Below are positions 16,248 to 24,841 of a DNA stretch of 36,776 bases, one piece after another. Positions within the stretch are counted from its first letter, which is position 1, and each line of letters begins with the position of its first letter. A program made the translations under genes and the position numbers. This DNA is from Blastopirellula sp. (GTDB lineage: Bacteria > Planctomycetota > Planctomycetia > Pirellulales > Pirellulaceae): contig NZVR01000210.1 of NCBI GenBank assembly GCA_002701545.1, forward strand, positions 12,780 to 49,555, in the 5' to 3' direction. The notes beneath the pieces are model-generated. The model saw only the letters and a program-made list of their open reading frames with translations, searched no databases and was not told the DNA's origin.

Positions 16248-17603
16248 TTAGATCATCTCCCGCGGCACTGTGCCGCCGGGTAGCAAGTGGACAGGTCGCC
16301 CGGATTGGTCAATGACCGTATCGTCCGGTTTGAGGTTCATCGCCCGATACACAATCGCGCAAAAGTCCTCCACTCCCACTTTGCGGGAGATTGGATGCTC
16401 TGCTTTGTCATTCGTCGCACCAATCACTTGGCCGTGCCGATAACCACCGCCAGCAAACAGGATACTCTGCGCCTGGGGCCAATGATCGCGTCCCGCGTTA
16501 CCATTGATTTTCGGTGTGCGCCCAAATTCTCCTGCAGAGACCACCAAAGTATCTTCCAACATTCCCCGCTCAGCCAGATCCTGGATCAATACCCCCACAG
16601 CACGGTCATGCATCGGCATCTTCGAATCCAATGCCTGCTTGATATTGCTATGGTTATCCCAGTAGCCCGTATTGAGCGAGACAAACCGTACTCCGGCCTC
16701 AACCAGCCTCCGCGCCAAAAGCGCTTGCTCGCCCCAACCCTCACCATAACGTGCGCGCAAACCCGCATCCTCTTGATCCAGATCGAACGCCGCACGCGTT
16801 TTGCCAGACATGATGATATCCAACGCCTGCTGGTCGACCGACTCCAGTTGATCAAACGTCGCATTGGCGTCCAGGCGCCGGCGCATCCGGTCAAACTGTT
16901 TCTGCAGCGCGACGCGGTTCATGAGTCGGTTTGCACTCAGGCCATCTTGAAGACTGAAACTCTTGTGGTCACCTGTGGGCAATCGCCCTGCTTCATTACC
17001 GTAACTGTACTCGCCATAGCGAAACGGGTTATGAGCAACCCCCAACCATGCCGCGCCGTGAAAGCCAAAACCGCCGTCATTGATATTCACCGATGACAGT
17101 GATCCCGCTTTGCGCGGACCGATCAAATGTGAACAGACCGCGCCCATCGACGGTTGGCGAGCTGCGCGATCCGAGCCATTCGCGCCGAGTCTTCCGGTCA
17201 GCATCCAATGCGCCGCAGCCCAGTGATCGCCATTGCCGTGTGAAAAACTCCGAATCACCGTGCACTTGTCCATCACCTTCGCTTGCTCAACGCATAACTC
17301 GCTCACATTCAATCCAGGCAAGCTGGAGGCAATCGGGGTATACGGCCCACGCACTTCCGCCGGCGCATCTGGCTTCATGTCAAACGTATCCAACTGCGAC
17401 GGACCACCGTGCTGCCAAATCATGATGATCGATTTGGGCGAATGATGACGCGTGCGGTTGCCCGAACCATCGGCGGCCTGACTTTCCACCGCGAGCTGAG
17501 TTCCGAGAGATAATCCGAACGTGCTGAGTGCACCGATTTCGATAAACCGTCGCCGGTTGATTCCATCACAGGTCCGACGGGCAGTACCTTGAATCGTAAG
17601 CAT
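16248..17603 (-). CDS. DUF1501 family exported protein
   Basis: A 451-residue member of the planctomycete-rich DUF1501 family, which adopts a sulfatase/alkaline-phosphatase-like fold but has no established reaction. A twin-arginine-type leader is present (NRRRFIEIGALSTFGLSLG, about 16-34), predicting folded export through Tat. Family blocks include IIMIWQHGGPSQLDTFD, IRSFSHGNGDHWAAAHWMLTG, VSAGEFGRTP and GRDHWPQAQSILFAGGG. The histidine- and aspartate-rich blocks suggest a metal site. I use the ATG at 17603, which leads closely into the Tat motif; an in-frame start at 17633 is possible. In planctomycetes such genes often pair with DUF1549/DUF1553 cytochrome genes; none is present here, and the downstream neighbour is a methyltransferase. 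Confidence 0.93.
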   Translation of the reverse strand: MLTIQGTARRTCDGINRRRFIEIGALSTFGLSLGTQLAVESQAADGSGNRTRHHSPKSIIMIWQHGGPSQLDTFDMKPDAPAEVRGPYTPIASSLPGLNVSELCVEQAKVMDKCTVIRSFSHGNGDHWAAAHWMLTGRLGANGSDRAARQPSMGAVCSHLIGPRKAGSLSSVNINDGGFGFHGAAWLGVAHNPFRYGEYSYGNEAGRLPTGDHKSFSLQDGLSANRLMNRVALQKQFDRMRRRLDANATFDQLESVDQQALDIIMSGKTRAAFDLDQEDAGLRARYGEGWGEQALLARRLVEAGVRFVSLNTGYWDNHSNIKQALDSKMPMHDRAVGVLIQDLAERGMLEDTLVVSAGEFGRTPKINGNAGRDHWPQAQSILFAGGGYRHGQVIGATNDKAEHPISRKVGVEDFCAIVYRAMNLKPDDTVIDQSGRPVHLLPGGTVPREMI

Positions 17604-17785
17604 GATGACCTCGGGCTTGCGTTGCACAAGCAATCATGAAAGGCAGGGGAAGGACAAACGGTGGGTCTAGTATACGATCTTCCGTCGTTCCCTTGCAATT
17701 CCGACCTTCCAAACGAAGATCTGGTGCCCCCAGGTCGAATCGAATCCTCCCGCTTACAACCCGCAATTCGACCGCCCGTAACGGT

Positions 17786-18241
17786 TTACACACGGACCGT
17801 CGGCAGCTTGCGAGTGCGGCGCGGTGGGTGCCGGTCGATCCGCGTATTGACGAGATGCGGCATCCACAGAGCATTGTCCACGAGTTCGGTCAACATCGCG
17901 GGCGTATACGGTTTCCGCAACACAAAGGCCGCGCCCTCAGCGTGAGCGATGCGCGCTGTGTGCGGGGCATCATCACGGGACAGCAAAACAAATGGAATAC
18001 CCCGAGTGCTCTCAATCTCGCGCAGATCCGCACACAGCGAGGCGCCATGATCATCTTCCAAGTCAAGATCACACACAATCAGGTCCAGCGAGATCGTGCG
18101 AGCGGCCTTCATCGCAGCTTCCCAATCCCGAGCACAATGGCATGTGTAGCCACTCATATCGAGCACCGCTGCGATGCCCGTCAACGTGATGGCATCTTGA
18201 TCAATAACTAGAATGGTTGCTTGATTGGCTGACGTGTTCAT
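17786..18241 (-). CDS. Orphan receiver-domain protein
   Basis: A 151-residue single receiver domain. The phosphoacceptor is Asp58 in LIVCDLDLEDDHG, the conserved hydroxyl position is Ser88 in FVLLSRDD and the conserved lysine is Lys110 in VLRKPYTP. The acidic pocket is Asp14 and Asp16 in VIDQD rather than the usual adjacent pair, so magnesium binding may be slightly altered. The last 20 residues are basic (RHPPRRTRKLP) and probably unstructured. There is no output domain and no kinase nearby. I use the ATG at 18241; upstream sequence in frame to 18412 has no domain. It differs clearly from the receiver protein at 1677-2138. Confidence 0.82.
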   Translation of the reverse strand: MNTSANQATILVIDQDAITLTGIAAVLDMSGYTCHCARDWEAAMKAARTISLDLIVCDLDLEDDHGASLCADLREIESTRGIPFVLLSRDDAPHTARIAHAEGAAFVLRKPYTPAMLTELVDNALWMPHLVNTRIDRHPPRRTRKLPTVRV

Positions 18242-18427
18242 ATCGGTAGCCGTGTTTCGCTCTAGACATGTTGCCAGTCCGTCGGCCTGAAGTGCCAGAA
18301 TGTGTCCGTCTACGACACTGTTCGACAACGAACAAACCGCAAGGTCAACGATTCTTTCCGTGACGACGTGATCGTCACAAACCATACAACGGGAGCTCAA
18401 CAGCAGACGCACGTTGACTGAGGTGCG

Positions 18428-19954
18428 CTACGGTAATGGCACAAAGCTACGGGATGCAATCACCGGCGCCGTAATCAAGCGCAAAGGGTTCTCACCATAA
18501 CGGACAACTTTCCCGTCATAGTTAACACCCAACACCAGGCAAGTGGTGCCGGGTTCGGCGTCGAACAAGGAACCGTCGAGAGGCAGGAACAACATCTGCT
18601 CGGTTCCTGCCAACTGCATGAGCAAACCGCGGGTGCCACCCTCACCAGTGACCGTACGTTCCACCGTGCCAAAAAACATCACGCCGGCCATCGATCGATG
18701 AATGTGTTTGCTGGCATACTCATTCAGAATCGTGACATGCCCAACACCATCCCAGCGCCGTTCGCGCAGCTGCGCAATCACTCGGTCCGCCGTTGCAATC
18801 AGACGTTCTCGCTCTGCTTCGGTCAAACCACCTTGATCAAGCAAGGTATTGGGAAGTCGCACCATCGCAATCGCCCAGGCCAGTTGCTGAAGCTTGCCGT
18901 AGTCCGCGTCAGATTGCGGCAACCACTTCATTTTAGCGCAATCTTCAGCCAATGTTTCGAGCGAGCCGGCATTCAGCTGTGCCAGCATCTCACGGACCAC
19001 CACCCGCTGCCGCGCGTGCTCCTTGAGAGGCGTCACGTCCGCAGACGCCGCTTCACATAAGTTCCGTACGTAGCGCGCATGCAGGGCATAACTGAGCTCC
19101 GCTTCCCGGTCCACCCATGTATTCACTCCGATCACCTCGCCTTGTCGATTCAACAAGGGACCGCCACTATTGCCAGCAGAAATCTGAGCGGTGTGCTGAA
19201 TCCATCGATGATCCGCGTTGCTCCGTAAGTAATCCCGCAAGAAGCGTTGCGAGTGCTGCGGTAGCTCAGACGTCGAGACAATCCGGCTCACGATGCCATC
19301 AAATGGAGAAAAGACGTTGCCGTGCGGATGTCCGATTGCCACGACGGGTGATAACTGACGAGGATCGTTGTCATACTGCAATTGCAGCACTTTGAGATCG
19401 ACCGGCACACTATCCAGTTTGACAATCGCCAGGTCGTGGTCCACGTCGACTGCCGCATAGCCTGAGATGCGATAGGATCGACCGTCTTTGAACACCGCCT
19501 CCGCCGCAGTTGCCTCGGCCATGACGTGATAGTTCGTAGCCACAAGTCCTGCGGGGTCGACTACAAAACCTGAGCCCAAGGTTGTATCCGTTCCTGGCCC
19601 TTTCGACGTGATCTTGACGACGCCCAACTCAATCACATCCAACTGGTCCGCCAAGACATCGGGCGAGCTTCTCACTGTCGGGTCAATCGCTTCGCGCGCC
19701 GGTGCAGTCACGACAGCCACGGGATCGGGTGCCACATTTTCTTTCACAGCCGTACGCATCCACCAGACAGCAAAGACCGCGCCCAGCAAGCAACCTACGG
19801 AGGCAATCCCTATCAATCGCTTGGTCACCAACCTACCGGAATCTTTGCCGGACGCTTCCTCTCGCCGCTGAATTGCAGGGAGTGCGACTTCCGGTGCCGA
19901 ATCGCTCGAATCCGGTGAGATGTCAAATTGCGTCGGAGGTGAAAAACGCTTCAT
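18428..19954 (-). CDS. Membrane-anchored HtrA-type serine protease
   Basis: A 508-residue protein with a cytoplasmic leader (1-44), one transmembrane segment (about 45-66) and a trypsin-like S1C protease domain (about 105-300). The triad is complete: His143 in ATNYHVMAE, Asp174 in VDHDLAIVKL and Ser263 in SAGNSGGPLLN. The orientation predicts a periplasmic protease. No PDZ domain is recognisable. The C-terminal 200 residues instead form a helical section and a beta-rich end (TTCLVLGVNYDG) that I do not recognise. Two ATG codons are in frame, 19984 and 19954; I use the second, which starts closer to a charged leader. A quality-control or regulated-proteolysis role is inferred from family. Confidence 0.9.
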   Translation of the reverse strand: MKRFSPPTQFDISPDSSDSAPEVALPAIQRREEASGKDSGRLVTKRLIGIASVGCLLGAVFAVWWMRTAVKENVAPDPVAVVTAPAREAIDPTVRSSPDVLADQLDVIELGVVKITSKGPGTDTTLGSGFVVDPAGLVATNYHVMAEATAAEAVFKDGRSYRISGYAAVDVDHDLAIVKLDSVPVDLKVLQLQYDNDPRQLSPVVAIGHPHGNVFSPFDGIVSRIVSTSELPQHSQRFLRDYLRSNADHRWIQHTAQISAGNSGGPLLNRQGEVIGVNTWVDREAELSYALHARYVRNLCEAASADVTPLKEHARQRVVVREMLAQLNAGSLETLAEDCAKMKWLPQSDADYGKLQQLAWAIAMVRLPNTLLDQGGLTEAERERLIATADRVIAQLRERRWDGVGHVTILNEYASKHIHRSMAGVMFFGTVERTVTGEGGTRGLLMQLAGTEQMLFLPLDGSLFDAEPGTTCLVLGVNYDGKVVRYGENPLRLITAPVIASRSFVPLP

Positions 19955-20102
19955 GAAGCAGAACCCATCGAGATGAGCTTTCATTGTAGCTCAAAACCGA
20001 GTCTCCGTCGCCTGCTCGCAGCATCAGCGACCCCACAAAAGTGCTCGAATTCATCGCCACTGGCTGATATGCTCACAAGCGTAAACACGACATTTTCACA
20101 GC

Positions 20103-21518
20103 TTGATTCGAGCGGATACCGTGGGGCAGACACCGTATCTCGACGCACTATCGACATGGCTCGGCCATGCCGCTGCGCAGCATGCAAACCATTCCTGTGC
20201 AGCGGCACCGCAATGGCAAATCGACGACCGCTGTCTGCGGCAACCAGCATCATGGATCGGCCCGCGCCTGATTGCATGGCCCGCAACTCTCGCCTCAAGC
20301 AGATGGATCGGTGTGGTCAGTTCGCGGATCGGCAGACAACTTGATCAACATCCGCAATGGTTTACTGGGTTGCGTTACGTCTGTGATCATCTCGAGCAGG
20401 ACGACGTGATGATCTCCGCCGACAACACCACCACCGGACGATTTCTCGACCGCTGCCGGTGGCTGTGGAAGGTCCCTGTCGTAAAACTTCAGCAAGCACC
20501 GACAACCATGCCCCTCGCTGAATGGTTCGCTCGCCTGGCGGACACTCCTTGTGACGATGGGGACAGCATCCGCTGGTTACTTTCCCCACCTCTCAACCCG
20601 AACGTACTCCCAGCCTCGTTAACGCAAATCCCACTTGCCGATCGCGCCGTAGCCTATCTGAGTGATCACCTGCATGTGCTCCACCTGCGACGCAATGGCC
20701 ATTGGCATCACCTGCTTCGTTCGCGCCTCAGTGAACCAGCGTTACCCGCCAACACGGTGTACTTCTCATCTCACTCGATGCCTCCCAAGCTGGCAAACGA
20801 ATTGGTCTCGCTGGGGGCGTTGGAATCGCAACCGAACATCCCTGCTGCGTCTGCCGACGCCGCTCAACCTAAGCGACCGACAACCCATCCGCTGGTCACC
20901 GCCATGCCGGCAATCGACAGCTACCTCATCCATTGCACTCGCCGGTGTGATGGTCCCTGGCCAGGCCAGTCAGAAGCTGACTATTACGACAGCCTGTTGC
21001 TCGGTCTGCCTTCCAGTCACCGTTCCGCACTGGCGGTTCTGACACGTATTGTGTGTCAACGTCGTTTACTTGCATCGGCGGTTACCAATCGAGCGGGGCG
21101 TCGAGCTGTCAGCTTCACCGCCGTCCCATTGCCCAAACTCCCAGCACTGCGAAAATTTCGTCCCCATCGAGCTCGTTGGGATTTTGAGCCATACGGGATC
21201 GGTATCAAACGCCCATGGCTCACACGTCGCGGAACCAAACCGGTGATCTACGGCGAAGATGCATGCTGGAATCAACTGTCAGAATCCGAGCAACCTTTTT
21301 TTCAAAAATCACGTTCCGACGGCAAGTCCCCTGTCGACTGGACCTCCGAAAAAGAGTGGCGACATTTGGGTGATGTCGACTTGCAATCTCTCCCTCACCA
21401 CGCGGCTTTCGTATTTGTGCCCGATTACCAAGCGGCGGTCCAGTTAGCTCCCCGCAGTCCCTGGCCGGTTTTTATCTTGAATCCAACACACGGCCCGCAG
21501 CAACTACAGGGACCGTAG
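20103..21518 (+). CDS. Unknown protein, SLOG-like plus AbiGi/ART-like regions
   Basis: A 471-residue protein whose family I do not recognise with certainty. Residues about 64-240 look Rossmann-like: strand plus loop IGVVSSRIG, then ISADNTTTGRFLDR, then VPVVKL, and later LADRAVAYLSDHLHVLHLR. This order is reminiscent of SLOG/DprA-type nucleotide-binding domains. Residues about 270-455 form a second module: YLIHCTR, RRLLASAV, VSFTAVPL, FEPYGIGIKRPWL, KPVIYG and DWTSEKEWRHLGD. That pattern resembles the DUF2971/AbiGi group and, more distantly, ADP-ribosyltransferase-type toxins. No signal peptide or membrane segment is seen. The start is uncertain (TTG at 20103 or GTG at 20121). Its last 15 bases overlap the end of the convergent aldolase gene. 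Confidence 0.75.
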   Translation: MIRADTVGQTPYLDALSTWLGHAAAQHANHSCAAAPQWQIDDRCLRQPASWIGPRLIAWPATLASSRWIGVVSSRIGRQLDQHPQWFTGLRYVCDHLEQDDVMISADNTTTGRFLDRCRWLWKVPVVKLQQAPTTMPLAEWFARLADTPCDDGDSIRWLLSPPLNPNVLPASLTQIPLADRAVAYLSDHLHVLHLRRNGHWHHLLRSRLSEPALPANTVYFSSHSMPPKLANELVSLGALESQPNIPAASADAAQPKRPTTHPLVTAMPAIDSYLIHCTRRCDGPWPGQSEADYYDSLLLGLPSSHRSALAVLTRIVCQRRLLASAVTNRAGRRAVSFTAVPLPKLPALRKFRPHRARWDFEPYGIGIKRPWLTRRGTKPVIYGEDACWNQLSESEQPFFQKSRSDGKSPVDWTSEKEWRHLGDVDLQSLPHHAAFVFVPDYQAAVQLAPRSPWPVFILNPTHGPQQLQGP

Positions 21519-22259
21519 CGCCTGCGCCATCCGGGACGCCGCCGTTCCCAATAGTAGCGCGTCCACACCACCAACGATCAACGTGTAGCCTTGTTGCAGG
21601 TAGGGAGCCACCGCTTCCGATGTCACCCCAAAGATCCCCAATGGTAAACCCGCTTGCTGACAGGTGTGCGTTACGTGGGCAATGGCTTCCGTCACCAGCG
21701 GATCGTCGACCTGGCCCATCTTGCCCAAACTGGCCGCCAAATCGTAAGGTCCAAGCAAGACGGCATCGACGCCTTCGACCTGCGCGATCGCTTCCATGTT
21801 CTCCACCGAGTCGGCATGTTCCGCTTGCACGATCACTGCAATCTGATCGTTCGCATTCTCCACGTACTCTTGGAAGCGCTTTCCATAGCCGTGGGCCCTG
21901 GCCAGTCCGACGCCGCGCGAGCCAAGCGGGGCATAGCGAGCGAATCGCACCACATCAGCAGCCTCTTCCGCCGTATTCACTTGAGGCACAATCAAACCGG
22001 TCGCCCCCAGGTCAAGCACTTTTTTGATCGAGACTTCGCTCGTCGCTGGAACGCGAACAACACAAGCTGTCCGATGATCCACTGCCTGCAAGATTCCCAA
22101 AATCTCAGGAGTCTCCAGTGGGCCGTGCTCGCCATCAATAAACAACCAGTCAAACCCAGCGTCCGCCAGAATTTCGGCGGTGGCAAGTGATGGCAACGTC
22201 ACCATCGTCCCCAGAAGCTTCTCGTGCGCGCGAAGCCGAGCGCGGAAATTGCACTGCAT
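21504..22259 (-). CDS. HpcH/HpaI family class II aldolase
   Basis: A 251-residue TIM-barrel enzyme of the HpcH/HpaI family, metal-dependent lyases that reversibly cleave 2-keto-3-deoxy acids to pyruvate and an aldehyde. Signatures are FIDGEHGP (catalytic His45), ATGLIVPQVNT, the VQAEHADSVENM strand with its metal-binding Glu, and DAVLLGPYDLAASLG with the metal-binding Asp. The length is typical. The likely substrates are 4-hydroxy-2-oxo acids or 2-keto-3-deoxy-sugar acids; the exact one cannot be read. The gene stands alone on its strand, converging on the unknown protein gene with a 15-bp coding overlap. The ATG at 22259 gives the usual N-terminus. Confidence 0.94.
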   Translation of the reverse strand: MQCNFRARLRAHEKLLGTMVTLPSLATAEILADAGFDWLFIDGEHGPLETPEILGILQAVDHRTACVVRVPATSEVSIKKVLDLGATGLIVPQVNTAEEAADVVRFARYAPLGSRGVGLARAHGYGKRFQEYVENANDQIAVIVQAEHADSVENMEAIAQVEGVDAVLLGPYDLAASLGKMGQVDDPLVTEAIAHVTHTCQQAGLPLGIFGVTSEAVAPYLQQGYTLIVGGVDALLLGTAASRMAQALRSL

Positions 22260-22425
22260 GTTGCCTGTCTACTTCCATTGTCAATGTAGCTGGCTGGAAA
22301 TCCACTGCTCGTGAATATACCGGTGTCACGTCGCTCGTGAAAGCAGCGAGCTGCCGCAACGCACACCCATCCATTCCAACACGAACAAGTCGCACACATT
22401 TCCAGGTGCTCTTGTTCCATAACGC

Positions 22426-22452
22426 AAAGAAAAGAAGGCCATCATGGCCTTC
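22426..22452 (-). terminator. Intrinsic terminator of the RTX-like gene
   Basis: Read on the - strand, a perfect 7-bp stem GAAGGCC/GGCCTTC (22434-22452) with a five-base loop is followed at once by TTTTCTTT (22426-22433). It lies about 50 bases past the stop of the RTX-like gene at 22504, in the right orientation to end that transcript and separate it from the aldolase gene. Confidence 0.82.
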
Positions 22453-22503
22453 CTCCAATCACGTTGTTGGTCCAGTTTTCTCCCAACTGAACGGCTTGAC
22501 CAC

Positions 22504-24243
22504 CTAGGCTGACAAATCACCCGGATCTTGCAGACGACTCATCAAGATGTCGGTCAGCATCTCATCGGTCATGATGCCACCGTCACCAAAGATCATATCG
22601 TCTCCTTGTCCACCGAAGAGCCAATCGTTACCGCTACCCCCAAAGATCACGTCATCATCGGTGGTGGCGACAGAGGGTGATTCCTCTTCACCACCAGAGT
22701 CGCCAGAACTTGCCTCTTCAGTTGGGGCATCTGACTCATCAAGGTCATCAGAACCGGCAGGCGTCGGATCGATACTCGTGACGCCGTCAGATCCCCCTTC
22801 ACTTGTCGCGTCCGTTTCGACATCACTCTCGAACTGACTGCTGGCAACTTCCGGTTCGCTGGCCGGATCATCACTGCCGACTGCATCCTCGGCTGCCGGC
22901 GCCAATGGTTCGTGAGCGCCTGCATCGTTCGGCACAGGCTCATCGATCGCGGGTTCATCGGCTTCACCGACTTCGGTCTGATTCAGCCCGTCCTGATCGG
23001 ACACCGAGACGTCATCACCTGACTCGTCCGCTTCCGCATCGTTCCGATTGCCTTCTTGCTCGGCAACCTCAGGCGTTGGAGACGCGTGCAAATCTGCATC
23101 CGACGCAGCCTCCTCGTCGTCACTGAGCGTCGGGTCCATCGAGCTGTCAGTCGGTTCCGAAGCGTCTTCCGAGCTGACGACATCATCGCTAACCTCAGAA
23201 TCGCTCGTGTCGATATCACCTTCCGTCACATTCGCTTCCGGCAGCATGTCTGACGATGCGTCGGCCGCATCCTCCTGCGCCAATTCACTACCAGCTCCGT
23301 CATCCGCGTTTGGCTCCGACGGTTGCTGTGGGTCAGGTATTTCTGACCCTTCACAGGCTACCGGATCTGCGAATTGAGTTTCAGGGCTCGCTTCCGGCGG
23401 CAATTCCACGTCCGTCGCGTTCTCTACCGCTAACTCCGTCGCATTGCCATCCGACTGCGTAGCTTCCGCATCGTCATGCTGCGGATCCAATTCACCTGAG
23501 TGTTCGTCAGCGGAGTCATTCAGATCACCATCTTCCTCGATGATCTCTTCTGAGGATCCACTAGGAATCACATCTGCACCCTCGTTCCCGACCGTTGCAG
23601 TCAGATCCTCAGGATCCGATTCGGCGTTGTCGAGTGGATCCGGATCCGTTCCGGTAGCATCCAACTCATCCACCAACGGATCGAACGTTTCCTCGCTCTC
23701 CTCCGGTTCGAAATCAGCCAATTCCAGCTCGGCTTCCGTAGGGATCTGCTCTGCGCCCACATCGCTACTGAGTAGTGCTGTCAAACTACCCGCGCCACCG
23801 AGAATCACGTCACGACCAGCACCGCCGAAAACGATATCATCTCCTTCGCCGCCTGAGATCACGTCGCCACCGTCTCCGGCCATGACCACATCATCACCAT
23901 CGCCTGCTCGGATGACCGCGGGTTTGTCCGTGTCATTGACGATGACATCATCGCCACCACCGGTGCTGACCACCAACTGTTCGACAGCATCCGCATCAAA
24001 TGTTCGCAGTTGTTCATCGAGCAGTTGCCCGGACGCATCGTACTCGGCAACGTTGACAATCAACTGCGATTCTTCTGCGTAAACTTCAATCACATCTTCG
24101 TTCTCGGTTCCATTCACCGAGAGCAAGCCGTCCGCGAACCCGATGTCCGCGGCACGGAGATCACGTTTTTCGAGTTGCTGCAAAAACAACCGACGAGGAG
24201 GCTTTTTAGCCAGTTGACGTTTCTTGGGAAGTGAACGTTTCAT
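22504..24243 (-). CDS. Acidic RTX-type surface protein
   Basis: A 579-residue protein in three parts. The basic N-terminus (about 1-35) contains RRLFLQQLEKRDLRAAD, which resembles the LEPR-type leader of large planctomycete exported proteins. Next comes a block of RTX-like calcium-binding nonapeptides (about 95-152, for example GGEGDDIVFGGAGRDVILGG). Then about 370 residues of strongly acidic low-complexity sequence (Glu, Asp, Ser, Ala, Pro) follow, and a second short RTX block near the end (DDDVIFGGSGNDWLFGGQGD). Such proteins leave the cell and fold on calcium. The start at 24243 has an AAGGA box seven bases upstream; an in-frame start at 24294 is less likely. A clear terminator follows. 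The binding partner is unknown. Confidence 0.85.
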   Translation of the reverse strand: MKRSLPKKRQLAKKPPRRLFLQQLEKRDLRAADIGFADGLLSVNGTENEDVIEVYAEESQLIVNVAEYDASGQLLDEQLRTFDADAVEQLVVSTGGGDDVIVNDTDKPAVIRAGDGDDVVMAGDGGDVISGGEGDDIVFGGAGRDVILGGAGSLTALLSSDVGAEQIPTEAELELADFEPEESEETFDPLVDELDATGTDPDPLDNAESDPEDLTATVGNEGADVIPSGSSEEIIEEDGDLNDSADEHSGELDPQHDDAEATQSDGNATELAVENATDVELPPEASPETQFADPVACEGSEIPDPQQPSEPNADDGAGSELAQEDAADASSDMLPEANVTEGDIDTSDSEVSDDVVSSEDASEPTDSSMDPTLSDDEEAASDADLHASPTPEVAEQEGNRNDAEADESGDDVSVSDQDGLNQTEVGEADEPAIDEPVPNDAGAHEPLAPAAEDAVGSDDPASEPEVASSQFESDVETDATSEGGSDGVTSIDPTPAGSDDLDESDAPTEEASSGDSGGEEESPSVATTDDDVIFGGSGNDWLFGGQGDDMIFGDGGIMTDEMLTDILMSRLQDPGDLSA

Positions 24244-24841
24244 AAGAGTTTCCTTACTACAAAATGGCCAAGCTCCACCGTGAAGACACTCCATGTGTCT
24301 GGCGTAGTCTCGGCGTCCAGAAAAAACGCTGTCACACCATGTGAAAGCGAAAACGCACCGTGCTGAACTGGGCGAGAAATGCCCGAGAGAAATCCCTGTC
24401 AGAAAGAACCACGCGGGTTCCAGCTGGCCGTTCTTCAGCCAACCTGCCAGCGGCCATCATGTGGTACGTCGACCGACGACCACAAGCCGCTCAAGCAACC
24501 ATCCTGTTGCTGCCAGGAAACCATGCACGATGCGTGCCAAACTCGATTCGACTCGCCCAGTCCGTCAGGCAATCGGCAACGAAAGTCAGGATCTACCGAG
24601 TGTTAGTTGTCACTCCTTTGGATCACCAGAGAACATCAACAACGTCTGCACGAATGTAGAAAATCCCTCAAGTGCAATCGAACCGATATCGCGCGAACTC
24701 AAAGTGATCACCAGTAGCTGACTTCGCTCAACGCGCTCAGCTTGTCAACATTACAAAGTTGATTTTCGATATGCACCGCCAGCATTGCAGGCGGAGTGCG
24801 ACTAGACCACACGGATGGGGATTGCAGCGTTTCCAGCAAGG
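24244..24841. other. 598-bp intergenic region
   Basis: No supported gene. Short open frames on the + strand overlap each other in all three frames and have no domain or ribosome binding site. The left end must hold the promoter and leader of the RTX-like gene; no clear promoter pair is visible. Near the right end is an interrupted inverted repeat at 24776-24794 (CCGCC, nine bases, GGCGG), just past the stop of the amidohydrolase gene. It lacks a T tract, so it is at best a weak 3' end structure. Confidence 0.45.

Noticed and set aside
16287-17096. A 269-residue open frame on the + strand.
   Set aside because: It lies entirely antisense to the well-supported DUF1501 gene and shows no domain.
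23444-24082. A 212-residue serine-rich open frame on the + strand.
   Set aside because: It is the antisense of the acidic, low-complexity RTX-like gene. The Ser/Pro-rich composition follows from the repetitive codons of the other strand, and no start signal is seen.
24341-24721. Overlapping open frames on the + strand in the 598-bp gap.
   Set aside because: Three frames are open over the same bases, with no domain or ribosome binding site, so none is favoured.
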